This document shows, piece after piece, positions 23,339 to 31,415 of a stretch of DNA of 64,000 bases. The stretch's first letter is position 1, and each line of letters opens with the position of its first letter. The stretch is taken from assembly GCA_015065265.1 (NCBI GenBank), contig SVQQ01000004.1, positions 1-64,000 of the forward strand, in the 5' to 3' direction. The notes under the pieces were generated by a model that did not search any database, was not told the DNA's origin, and saw only the letters and a program-made list of their open reading frames with translations. This DNA is from Oscillospiraceae bacterium (GTDB lineage: Bacteria; Bacillota; Clostridia; Oscillospirales; SIG627). A program made the translations under genes and the position numbers.

Positions 23339-23809
23339 ATGAAGATTTTTTCTAAAATTATAGCACTTGTAATGGCAATACTTACTATCTTTGCGCTTGT
23401 GTCTTGTGACGGTGAGACAAAGGACAGTGAGGGCAAAAAGAGCGACAAAAACAAGGTTACCACAGTATAAGTTTCCAACTCTATTAAGGCGGCAATGGAA
23501 GCAAATAATAGTCTTTCGTGGTCCAACTACTTCCTTGCGGAAGATGGAAGTATAATTGCAAGAGACTCGGACAGTGACAGAAAAGAGGCAGGTTATACTA
23601 ACGGCGTAAACATAGATTATATAGTAACAGCACTTGATTCAAACGGTGTATTCCACTATGCAAATCTTATAAACGACAGATATAGTGCAAACGTCGGCTC
23701 GGCGTCCCTTGACAGTGTAAACGACGACTCAACCTGGCACAAATACACTCCCGACGGAAAAGAATACTATTCCGACTATAACGGAACTTGGGTTGAAGAT
23801 GAATATTGA
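23339..23809 (+). pseudogene. Small lipoprotein gene interrupted by in-frame TAA at 23468-23470
   Basis: MKIFSKIIALVMAILTIFALVSC... continues in the same frame past TAA as VSNSIKAAMEANNSLSWSNYFLAEDG...WVEDEY. Confidence 0.7.
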
Positions 23810-23826
23810 TTTGAAACTTGACTAGT

Positions 23827-23869
23827 AAAAAATAAGTACCTCGCAGAAATGCGAGGTACTTATTTTTTT
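23827..23869. terminator. Bidirectional terminator
   Basis: aaaaaataagtacctcgca-gaaa-tgcgaggtacttattttttt. Confidence 0.9.
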
Positions 23870-23976
23870 ACTTTGTCAATAGGCAAATTTCATGCCTCTT
23901 CTGTTCAACTGCGCATTAGGCGGTCATATGAGTCTCGGGGTTGTTGTCTTTAATGATGAGTCCAATTGATAGAATA

Positions 23977-24234
23977 CTATTTGTTTTCAAGTAGCTCATC
24001 GCAGCTTATATTAAAAATTTTAGATAGGGCCAATAATTCAATGTCAGTCACAAACCGCTTACCGCACTCAATACGCTGAATAGCATTTTTATCTACATCA
24101 ATTCCATTAACTTGAAGTTTCTCGGCTAAAATGCGTTGAGACATCTTAGGCGACATACTTTTTCTCAACGTGTAAACATTTTTGCCACAGATATTATTTT
24201 TTCCATTTTCAACTTTATTTTTAAACATATTCAT
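23977..24234 (-). CDS. XRE-family HTH transcriptional regulator
   Basis: NVYTLRKSMSPKMSQRILAEKLQVNGIDVDKNAIQRIECGKRFVTDIELLALSKIFNISCDELL. Confidence 0.85.
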   Translation of the reverse strand: MNMFKNKVENGKNNICGKNVYTLRKSMSPKMSQRILAEKLQVNGIDVDKNAIQRIECGKRFVTDIELLALSKIFNISCDELLENK

Positions 24235-24242
24235 CACCACTT

Positions 24243-24265
24243 TTTTGACATTTAGTGCTTGACAA
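24243..24265. promoter_or_regulatory. Imperfect dyad overlapping -35, putative XRE operator 1
   Basis: TTTGACATTTAGTGCTTGACAAA (TTTGnCA...TGnCAAA). Confidence 0.45.
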
Positions 24266-24287
24266 ATATATTATACCATGTTATAAT
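24259..24287 (+). promoter_or_regulatory. SigA consensus promoter of 26-aa peptide gene
   Basis: TTGACA-N17-TATAAT, exact consensus in both boxes. Confidence 0.85.
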
Positions 24288-24295
24288 TTAAAAAA

Positions 24296-24314
24296 TGACA
24301 TTCACTGAATGTCA
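24296..24314. promoter_or_regulatory. Perfect 9-1-9 palindrome at the expected transcription start, putative XRE operator 2
   Basis: TGACATTCA-C-TGAATGTCA. Confidence 0.6.
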
Positions 24315-24331
24315 AAAAAGGAGGTGAGTTT

Positions 24332-24412
24332 ATGACTTGGGGTGCAGTTATTTGGGGAGCAATTGCTTTAGGTAATGCAATCGGTTGGCCTCTCGCATTT
24401 TGGATTTGCTAA
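24332..24412 (+). CDS. 26-aa hydrophobic Trp-rich peptide MTWGAVIWGAIALGNAIGWPLAFWIC
   Basis: Not in the ORF track (too short). Preceded by consensus SD aaggaggtga and SigA promoter, followed by dedicated terminator. Confidence 0.65.
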   Translation: MTWGAVIWGAIALGNAIGWPLAFWIC

Positions 24413-24431
24413 TTTTGTAAATCCATAAAAT

Positions 24432-24486
24432 AAAACCAGACACATCACAAGGAGTGTACTCCAAATGATATGTCTGGTTTTTATTT
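24432..24486 (+). terminator. Terminator of the 26-aa peptide gene, with nested hairpin
   Basis: aaaaccagacacatca ... ggagtgtactcc ... tgatatgtctggtttt then ttattt. Confidence 0.75.
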
Positions 24487-24571
24487 AAATTTTTGCTCAA
24501 CTTTTTTCGAGATTAGATATAAAACTCATAAGGCTCTCAAAAAGTCGTATAAATCAAGGGGGAACCCTTAC

Positions 24572-25579
24572 TTATTTCATTGCCTCTTCGATAGCAACGG
24601 CACACGCAACGGTCATACCAACCATGGGGTTGTTACCTGCGCCGATAAGTCCCATCATTTCTACGTGTGCGGGAACGGATGATGAACCTGCGAACTGAGC
24701 GTCACCGTGCATACGTCCCATTGTGTCTGTAAGACCGTAAGAAGCGGGGCCTGCTGCCATATTGTCGGGGTGGAGTGTTCTTCCTGTACCGCCGCCTGAT
24801 GCAACAGAGAAGTATTTAACGTTGTTTTCGATTGCCCACTTCTTATAGGTTCCTGCAACAGGGTGCTGGAAGCGAGTGGGGTTAGTTGAGTTACCTGTGA
24901 TAGATACGCCAACGTTTTCCGCCTTCATGATAGCAACGCCTTCTGAAACGTCGTTAGCACCGTAGCAACGAACCTTTGACTTATCTCCGTCGGAGAACTT
25001 AACTTCACGAACAACTTTAAGTTCGTCTGTATAGGGGTCGTAGTCAGTTTCAACGTAGGTGAAACCGTTGATACGAGCGATGATATATGCTGCGTCCTTA
25101 CCAAGACCGTTAAGAACGACACGAAGGGGTTCTTTTCTTACCTTGTTAGCATTTCTTGCGATACCGATAGCGCCTTCTGCCGCTGCAAAAGATTCATGTC
25201 CTGCAAGGAAACAGAAACATTTGGTTTCTTCTCTGAGGAGCATTGCGCCAAGGTTTCCGTGGCCGAGACCAACCTTACGGTTAGCGGCAACTGAACCGGG
25301 GATACAGAAAGCCTGAAGACCTACACCGATAAGTTCGGCAGCGTCTGCGGCAGTTTTAACGCCACGCTTAATTGCAACTGCGCATCCAAGGGTATAAGCC
25401 CAAGCGGCGTTTTCAAATGCGATAGGCTGAATACCTTTAACGATAGCGTCAGGGTCAACACCTTTATCAAGGCAGATCTGACGTGCTTCTTCAAGGTCTT
25501 TAATGCCATACTCGTTCATACAAGCGATTATGCCTGCAATTCTTCTTTCTTTACCTTCAAATTTTACTTCGTTAGACAT
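24572..25579 (-). CDS. GGGtGRT family protein
   Basis: Contains signature ASGGGTGRTLHPDNMAAGPASYGLTDTMGRMHGDAQFAGSS. Confidence 0.9.
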   Translation of the reverse strand: MSNEVKFEGKERRIAGIIACMNEYGIKDLEEARQICLDKGVDPDAIVKGIQPIAFENAAWAYTLGCAVAIKRGVKTAADAAELIGVGLQAFCIPGSVAANRKVGLGHGNLGAMLLREETKCFCFLAGHESFAAAEGAIGIARNANKVRKEPLRVVLNGLGKDAAYIIARINGFTYVETDYDPYTDELKVVREVKFSDGDKSKVRCYGANDVSEGVAIMKAENVGVSITGNSTNPTRFQHPVAGTYKKWAIENNVKYFSVASGGGTGRTLHPDNMAAGPASYGLTDTMGRMHGDAQFAGSSSVPAHVEMMGLIGAGNNPMVGMTVACAVAIEEAMK

Positions 25580-25596
25580 TTGTTCTGCCTCCTTTC

Positions 25597-26301
25597 TTAT
25601 TCGTGTCTTGGGTCGATATATTTAGCAGCGCCATCATATCTACCGTAAGTTTTGATATTTGATTCGTATGCTTCCTTGGGGTCTTTACCTGCCTTGATGG
25701 CATCCATCATCTTACCAAGGTTTACGAACTTGTAACCTGTAACTTCATTGTTTTCGTCAAGGGCGATATTAAGAACGTAGCCTTCTGCCATTTCAAGATA
25801 TCTTACACCCTTTGCTTTTGTACCGAACATAGTACCAACCTGTGAACGAAGTCCTTTACCGAGGTCTTCAAGAGAAGCGCCGATGGGAAGTCCGTTTTCT
25901 GAGAATGCGGTCTGGCTACGTCCGTAAACGAGTTGTTTGAAAATCTCGCGCATAGCAACATTGATAGCGTCACAAACAAGGTCTGTATTAAGGGCTTCAA
26001 GGAGAGTTTTACCTTGAAGGATTTCAGCAGCCATAGCGGCTGAGTGGGTCATACCTGAACAACCAAGCGTTTCAACCAAGGCTTCTTCGATGATACCGTC
26101 CTTAACGTTAAGAGTGAGTTTACAGCAACCCTGCTGAGGTGCGCACCAGCCTATACCATGTGAAAGACCTGAAATATCTTTGATTTCATAAGCCTTTACC
26201 CATCTGCCCTCTTCGGGAATGGGAGCGGGACCGTGGTGAGGACCCTTGGCAACGGTACACATATTTTCCACTTCGTGTGAATAAAAAATGTGGTCTGTCA
26301 T
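25597..26301 (-). CDS. NifU-like iron-sulfur cluster scaffold family protein
   Basis: IGWCAPQQGCCKLTLNVKDGIIEEALVETLGCSGMTHSAAMAAEIL; adjacent to GGGtGRT gene. Confidence 0.8.
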   Translation of the reverse strand: MTDHIFYSHEVENMCTVAKGPHHGPAPIPEEGRWVKAYEIKDISGLSHGIGWCAPQQGCCKLTLNVKDGIIEEALVETLGCSGMTHSAAMAAEILQGKTLLEALNTDLVCDAINVAMREIFKQLVYGRSQTAFSENGLPIGASLEDLGKGLRSQVGTMFGTKAKGVRYLEMAEGYVLNIALDENNEVTGYKFVNLGKMMDAIKAGKDPKEAYESNIKTYGRYDGAAKYIDPRHE

Positions 26302-26333
26302 TTTTATATCTCCTTATATTTTTTATTTTTTGT

Positions 26334-26906
26334 TTACTTTATGATTTCGCCCCAAACTTCGCCAAATGCAGATGCAGCGTTTGACTCGTCGGTGTCGATG
26401 TGCATTGCAGCGGCAAAGTTCTTGTTAACTCTTACTACAACTTCACCAAAGGTGAGTCCTCTTTCGGTGTTAACTTCAACTTTTACAATCTGCTTATCTT
26501 CTACGCCGAATTTTTCTGCGTCTGCGGGAGTGAGGTGGATATGTCTCTTTGCAGCAATAACGCCTTCTTTGATTTCAACTTCACCTGCAGGGCCGATGAT
26601 TTTACAACCTGGAGTATTTGCGATATCTCCTGATTCTCTGATAGGTGCGGAAATTCCAATAGTTCTGGCGTCGGTGAGAGAAAGTTCAACCTGTGTTGCA
26701 GGTCTTACGGGGCCAAGAATACTAACGTTTTTTATAGCGTTCTTGGGGCCTTCTACAGTAACTCTTTCCTCGCAGGCAAACTGGCCGGGCTGGGAAAGCA
26801 TTTTCTTTACGGTAAGTTCTGCGCCCTTACCGAAAAGAATTTCAAGATGTTCAGCGCTGAGGTGAACGTGTCTTGCTGATGTTTCTACAATAACCTTATT
26901 ACTCAT
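26334..26906 (-). CDS. pduL: Phosphate propanoyltransferase, PduL-like
   Basis: VIVETSARHVHLSAEHLEILFGKGAELTVKKMLSQPGQFACEERV; AAKRHIHLTPADAEKFG. Confidence 0.9.
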   Translation of the reverse strand: MSNKVIVETSARHVHLSAEHLEILFGKGAELTVKKMLSQPGQFACEERVTVEGPKNAIKNVSILGPVRPATQVELSLTDARTIGISAPIRESGDIANTPGCKIIGPAGEVEIKEGVIAAKRHIHLTPADAEKFGVEDKQIVKVEVNTERGLTFGEVVVRVNKNFAAAMHIDTDESNAASAFGEVWGEIIK

Positions 26907-27090
26907 TTTTCATCATCCTTCTTTAAAGTATTCACATTATTATACATTATTTTGACAGTTTTGTAAATATTGATTTTGAAAATTATTCAAGTTTTTAAAA
27001 AATAAATTCCTAATAATTCACAAATTTATCGGTAATACTCTAAACAGTGTAAAAGGACGTCTTCGTCCTCAAAAAACAGGAGGCAATAAA

Positions 27091-27393
27091 ATGTATAATA
27101 AAGTTGAAATTTGCGGTGTAAATACATCTAAACTTAAAGTATTGACAAACAGTGAAAAGACAGAACTTTTAAAGAGAATGAAAGAGGGAGACCAAGGGGC
27201 GAGAGAAGAACTTATATGCGGTAATTTAAGACTTGTGCTGAGTGTTATACAAAAGTTTACAGGTAGAGGTGAGTGTTCAGACGACCTGTTTCAAGTTGGG
27301 TGTGTGGGACTAATTAAAGCGGTAGATAACTTTGACGTGAGTCAAAACGTGCTTTTTTCTACCTATGCCGTGCCAATGAGTGTCAATTGTTGA
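27091..27393 (+). pseudogene. sigG: Truncated sporulation sigma factor (SigG-like N-terminal fragment)
   Basis: KVEICGVNTSKLKVLTNSEKTELLKRMKEGDQGAREELICGNLRLVLSVIQKFTGRGECSDDLFQVGCVGLIKAVDNFDVSQNVLFSTYAVPM then SVNC stop; regions 3-4 absent. Confidence 0.8.
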
Positions 27394-27520
27394 AAATGGG
27401 ACTTTTGAATGCAGAGTGATGAGTGCAGAATTACGGTTGATTTTGCAAGGCAAAATCTTCAAAATAAAACGAGGGAATGCGAAGGGTATGGTTTAGCGGA
27501 TTTTCCGCTAAACGTATTAA
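27394..27520. repeat. Hairpin-rich intergenic element abutting truncated sigG
   Basis: GATTTTGC-N3-GCAAAATC (27439-27457) and GTTTAGCGGA-TTT-TCCGCTAAAC (27491-27513), plus gaatgcagagtgatgagtgcagaatta. Confidence 0.4.
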
Positions 27521-27550
27521 AAACTTTTGAGGGATTTTAGGTTGTGAAAT

Positions 27551-27582
27551 AAAAAATCAGCCGTCAATTGACGGCTGATTTT
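27551..27582. terminator. Terminator overlapping folC stop codon
   Basis: aaaaatcagccgtcaattgacggctgattttt; folC TGA lies in its centre. Confidence 0.85.
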
Positions 27583-28829
27583 TCTATATCCGATACCATA
27601 TAAAGTGAGCCGAAGGCAACTACTGCGCCATTCTTCCCTGCTTTTTCTTTTGCTAAGGTTACTCCCTCGGGGATAGTTTTTACAGAGGTGGCTTTCGCGT
27701 TTAATGAAGTGAGATACTTTGCGAGGTCCTCGGCGGGAAGTGTTCTGGGGTTTGGTACTGTGACTGTGACAAATTCGTCGGCAATATTTACAAAATCCCT
27801 ATACATACTGTCAAAGTCCTTATCGCGAAGGACGCCTGTGAGGATTATGAGAGGGCGTTTTGTTACGTAACTTTTTACGTTCTCCAGAAGTGATGCGATA
27901 CACTGTGGGTTATGTCCTCCGTCAACGATAAAGAGGGGGTCGTGTGTGAGGACTTCAAATCTTCCCTGCCAGAGTGACGCTTCAATTCCTTCTTTTATGT
28001 CGTGGTCGGTTATATTATATCCTTTCAGTCTTAAAACTTCCACAAGGGTGAGGACGGTTGCAACGTTTTTAAGTTGGTGTTCGCCGAGAAGTTTTAATTT
28101 AATATTCTCAATATACTTCCACGAGAATATCTGTTCGTCAAGGGTATGGCTATGAGGGATTACCGCATTAAAATCCGAGAGATAAAAGTCGGAATTTACT
28201 TCTTTACATCTGTCTTTAAAGATTTTTTCAACCTCGGGGGAATTTGGATAAACAACAGCCGAGGAATTTTCCTTTATAATTTTGGATTTAGTGGTAGCAA
28301 TTTTTTCTACGGTATCTCCCAGAAAGTCGGTGTGGTCCAGTCCGATATTTGTAATTACCGATGCTACGGGGGATGAGATGACGTTGGTGGAGTCAAGTTC
28401 CCCGCCCATACCTACTTCAAGGCAGACGATGTCGCAAGAGTGTCTTTTAAAATACTCAAAGCCGATACAGGTAACAAGTTCAAACTCGGTAGGTTTATCC
28501 TGCATACTTTCGGCAAGGGGTTTAATAAATTCGGTAATCTCACCTAGTTCCTCGTCGGAAATATTTACCCCGTCAACTCTCATACGCTCGTTAAATTCGA
28601 AAATATAGGGAGAAGTATAGAGTCCCGTTTTATAACCCGCTTTAATTAAGATATTCGAGGTCATAAGTGCGGTAGAGCCTTTTCCGTTAGTACCTGCTAT
28701 GTGTATAAATTTAAGTTTATCCTGTGGGTTTCCCATAAGGGCGAGAAGTTCTCTTGTTCTTTCAAGGCCTGGGACACTTCCCTTCCAGGAAACAGAATGG
28801 ATATATTCAAGTGCTTCGTTTACGTTCAT
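27564..28829 (-). CDS. folC: Folylpolyglutamate synthase/dihydrofolate synthase
   Basis: HIAGTNGKGSTALMTSNIL; FIVDGGHNPQ; ATGA overlap with folT at 28829. Confidence 0.93.
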   Translation of the reverse strand: MNVNEALEYIHSVSWKGSVPGLERTRELLALMGNPQDKLKFIHIAGTNGKGSTALMTSNILIKAGYKTGLYTSPYIFEFNERMRVDGVNISDEELGEITEFIKPLAESMQDKPTEFELVTCIGFEYFKRHSCDIVCLEVGMGGELDSTNVISSPVASVITNIGLDHTDFLGDTVEKIATTKSKIIKENSSAVVYPNSPEVEKIFKDRCKEVNSDFYLSDFNAVIPHSHTLDEQIFSWKYIENIKLKLLGEHQLKNVATVLTLVEVLRLKGYNITDHDIKEGIEASLWQGRFEVLTHDPLFIVDGGHNPQCIASLLENVKSYVTKRPLIILTGVLRDKDFDSMYRDFVNIADEFVTVTVPNPRTLPAEDLAKYLTSLNAKATSVKTIPEGVTLAKEKAGKNGAVVAFGSLYMVSDIEKSAVN

Positions 28830-29359
28830 TTCTTTTTCTCCGTCCAAAGACCAAGTCTGTAAAACATATTTGAATCGAATAGCATTTTTATGACGATAGC
28901 ATCAACTACTGTAACTACCGTAAATTGTAAAAGTCGCGTGGAAACGAGAAGTAAAAATCCGTTTCCGTAGACAAAATCCAGAGCAAAACTCTGATAGAGA
29001 ACCGAGCCGAGAATGGCAGGAATTCCTACTGTTAAAAGAAGTTTTACGAAGGTGACGCCCTTCTTCAAAAGCGGGGCGAATAGCCCTGCTGTAATTCCGT
29101 AAAGGATTGGCGGAATTGAAAAAATCGGGTTGTAACCGAAGGGTGAAAACTGGCAACCGATAAAGTCGGCGGCAAAGCCTACAAGCGCTCCGTGTATTGG
29201 TCCGAAAAGTATTCCTGAAAGGACGATGGGAACTGTCTCGATAGAAAATCGGCTATACTCGTTTGGGGCAAGAGAAAAAAGACTTGCCAGAAGCACACTT
29301 ACTGCTACAAGTAGTGCCGAAGAAGTCAAGGCTTTGGTGTCAAACTTATTTTTGGGCAT
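28826..29359 (-). CDS. folT: ECF transporter S component, folate type (FolT)
   Basis: Polytopic; IVLSGILFGPIHGALVGFAADFIGC; linked to folC and THF riboswitch-like leader. Confidence 0.85.
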   Translation of the reverse strand: MPKNKFDTKALTSSALLVAVSVLLASLFSLAPNEYSRFSIETVPIVLSGILFGPIHGALVGFAADFIGCQFSPFGYNPIFSIPPILYGITAGLFAPLLKKGVTFVKLLLTVGIPAILGSVLYQSFALDFVYGNGFLLLVSTRLLQFTVVTVVDAIVIKMLFDSNMFYRLGLWTEKKK

Positions 29360-29411
29360 AAAAAAACCTCCTCAAAGTAACGTTTCGCTACACAGGGAGA
29401 CAAGTTTTCCT

Positions 29412-29516
29412 TATGTAGCAGCGGGATGCGAGTTAAACTACCGCAGGCGTACCCTTCGTCAAATCGGCAACTCCCCGTCCGATAAGCACTTTACGCAGTT
29501 AACTCTACTCTGCATG
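29412..29516 (-). ncRNA. THF riboswitch-like leader upstream of folT-folC
   Basis: Reverse strand gcagagtagagttaactgcgtaaagtgcttatcggacggggagttgccgatttgacgaagggtacgcctgcggtagtttaactcgcatcccgctgc matches the THF riboswitch landmarks. Confidence 0.85.
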
Positions 29517-29564
29517 GGATAAATATATCACAAGTTGGGATTTTTGTCAATATAACGGTAAAAA

Positions 29565-29588
29565 AAGGTTGACCTATCGGTCAACCTT
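29565..29588 (-). terminator. Terminator overlapping lrp-like stop codon
   Basis: aaggttgacc-tatc-ggtcaacctt with T run on minus strand. Confidence 0.8.
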
Positions 29589-30027
29589 CTATCGTTGTAA
29601 AATCGTTTTTGGTGGTGGTCATAACTACGAGAGTTTTGGTGTGGCTGACACCTTTTATACTCTTGACACAGTTAATGAGGTCCTCAAGGGTTTTACTGGA
29701 TGCGGTAATGCCTTTAAGCATATAGTCGTAGTCCCCTGTAACGTAGTGACATTCTACAATTTCGTCGTTCTGAGAAATAACCTCGCGGAAAGACTCGTCA
29801 AACTTGGGGTGTTCAAGGCTAACCGATATAAACACGGTGATGCCCTTTCCGATTTTTTCATTGTCAATAACCGTGGTATATTTAACAATGACCTTGCTTG
29901 TTTCAAGTTTTTTAATTCTTTCAAGAACTGCTGACGTAGAAAGGTTAATTCTATCTCCGATAGCAGTTGCATTCATTCTGGAATTTTCTTTAAGACAACT
30001 TAAAATTTTATAATCTGTACTGTCCAT
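29581..30027 (-). CDS. Lrp/AsnC family transcriptional regulator
   Basis: MDSTDYKILSCLKENSRMNATAIGDRINLSTSAVLERIKKLE; RAM-like C-terminus; start refined to 30027. Confidence 0.92.
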   Translation of the reverse strand: MDSTDYKILSCLKENSRMNATAIGDRINLSTSAVLERIKKLETSKVIVKYTTVIDNEKIGKGITVFISVSLEHPKFDESFREVISQNDEIVECHYVTGDYDYMLKGITASSKTLEDLINCVKSIKGVSHTKTLVVMTTTKNDFTTIEG

Positions 30028-30134
30028 TACGTTTCCTCCGACACCGCAATATTTCTCTTGGTAAATTATATCAAAAAAACAAAGAAAAAGCAAGTCTTTT
30101 TGTCAAAAAAACAAAGATTTTTCACAAAAACAAC

Positions 30135-30162
30135 AAAAAAGAGCATATATGTGCTCTTTTTT
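30135..30162. terminator. Terminator after SGNH hydrolase gene
   Basis: aaaaaagagcatatatgtgctctttttt. Confidence 0.8.
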
Positions 30163-30171
30163 CGTTATTTT

Positions 30172-31176
30172 TTAGTTGATTTTTGATATGAGGTTATTGA
30201 AATAGTGGTCAAAGCCCTCGTCATTTGGGTGAAGTCTGAAATCGGCGTAGAGGTTCTCATCGTGAGGTACGAGGTCGAAACCTTTTACAATAGTGGCATT
30301 AGGGATATCTGACACAACACTTGTTATGTAGTCGTGTACCTTAGAAAAATCCCAACCGTTTTTATTTACACCCATTTCTTTTCGCCAGATAGGTGTTATT
30401 ACAAAGATTTTTGAGTTCTTGTAGTTTTCTGCAATATTTTCAAAAAAGGCTTTGCAGTCCTTTGTGAAGGTTTCCCAATCGGACTTATACCAGTCGTTTG
30501 TACCGTAGGCAACAGAGACGTAGTCGAAATCGTGCTCTTCCTTTGACTTTGCAAGTTCGGGGAAAAAGACCTCTCCGCCTATTGCCTTATTGTATTCTTC
30601 GGCGCCGAGGTATTCGGCAAATCTCGTGATATACTTGTTCGAGGGGTGGAGAGAATCATAGCCTTGGGTGATAGAGTCTCCGAAGCACAAAATCTTCTTA
30701 TCTCTCTTTATAGGGGTAATTGTCGAGTTATCGTCGAGAGTGAGTTCTTTTACGGTTGCTTCGCAAGACCAAGGGAAGTAGAGATTTACTTCCTTTTCGC
30801 CTTCTCCTAAATTAAATTCCTTTGACACCTCAGAGCTGATGAATTTGTGATGGGAATAAGGGATGGGAAGGGGCTCGTGGGAATAGTTATCTATTGTGTC
30901 AACGAGTTTCCCGTTTACAAAAAGGTCAAAGCAAAAATAAAATCTGCTATGGAATTTTGCGGGGACTACATTTAAAAACATTTTTGCGCTGTTTGTTTTA
31001 AAGTGAAATCTGATACCGCTTGTTGAATAGACTTTATTTACAAGTTCGGTTTTGTTGTTTACGTAGAGTTCTTCCTGTTCCTTGGTGAAGCGAAGAAAGT
31101 GAAATCCGTCTTCCCTTTCTTCAATTCTTTCGGCACCTGAGGTAATTGACAAAAAGTGTGACAAATTTAGTTTCAT
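30172..31176 (-). CDS. SGNH/GDSL hydrolase family protein
   Basis: KILCFGDSITQGYDSLHPSNKY; GTNDWYKSDWE; DFRLHPNDEGFDHY. Confidence 0.88.
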   Translation of the reverse strand: MKLNLSHFLSITSGAERIEEREDGFHFLRFTKEQEELYVNNKTELVNKVYSTSGIRFHFKTNSAKMFLNVVPAKFHSRFYFCFDLFVNGKLVDTIDNYSHEPLPIPYSHHKFISSEVSKEFNLGEGEKEVNLYFPWSCEATVKELTLDDNSTITPIKRDKKILCFGDSITQGYDSLHPSNKYITRFAEYLGAEEYNKAIGGEVFFPELAKSKEEHDFDYVSVAYGTNDWYKSDWETFTKDCKAFFENIAENYKNSKIFVITPIWRKEMGVNKNGWDFSKVHDYITSVVSDIPNATIVKGFDLVPHDENLYADFRLHPNDEGFDHYFNNLISKIN

Positions 31177-31251
31177 AATACTTTTTCCTTTTTACGTATT
31201 TTTATTCCAAGTAAAATAAAATAAGGACTACCTATGTAGTCCTTGATTTTT

Positions 31252-31327
31252 TGGAGCTGATAACCAGAGTCGAACTGGTGACCTCATCCTTACCAAGGAT
31301 GTGCTCTACCAACTGAGCTATATCAGC
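31252..31327 (-). tRNA. tRNA-Thr(GGT)
   Basis: 76-nt cloverleaf, anticodon loop TTGGTAA, encoded CCA. Confidence 0.95.
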
Positions 31328-31333
31328 ACGACT

Positions 31334-31410
31334 TGGCGACCTGGATGGGACTCGAACCCACGACCTCTAGCGTGACAGGCTAGCGTTCTAACCAACTGAA
31401 CTACCAGGCC
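31334..31410 (-). tRNA. tRNA-Asp(GTC)
   Basis: 77-nt cloverleaf, anticodon loop CTGTCAC, encoded CCA. Confidence 0.95.
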
Positions 31411-31415
31411 GTATA

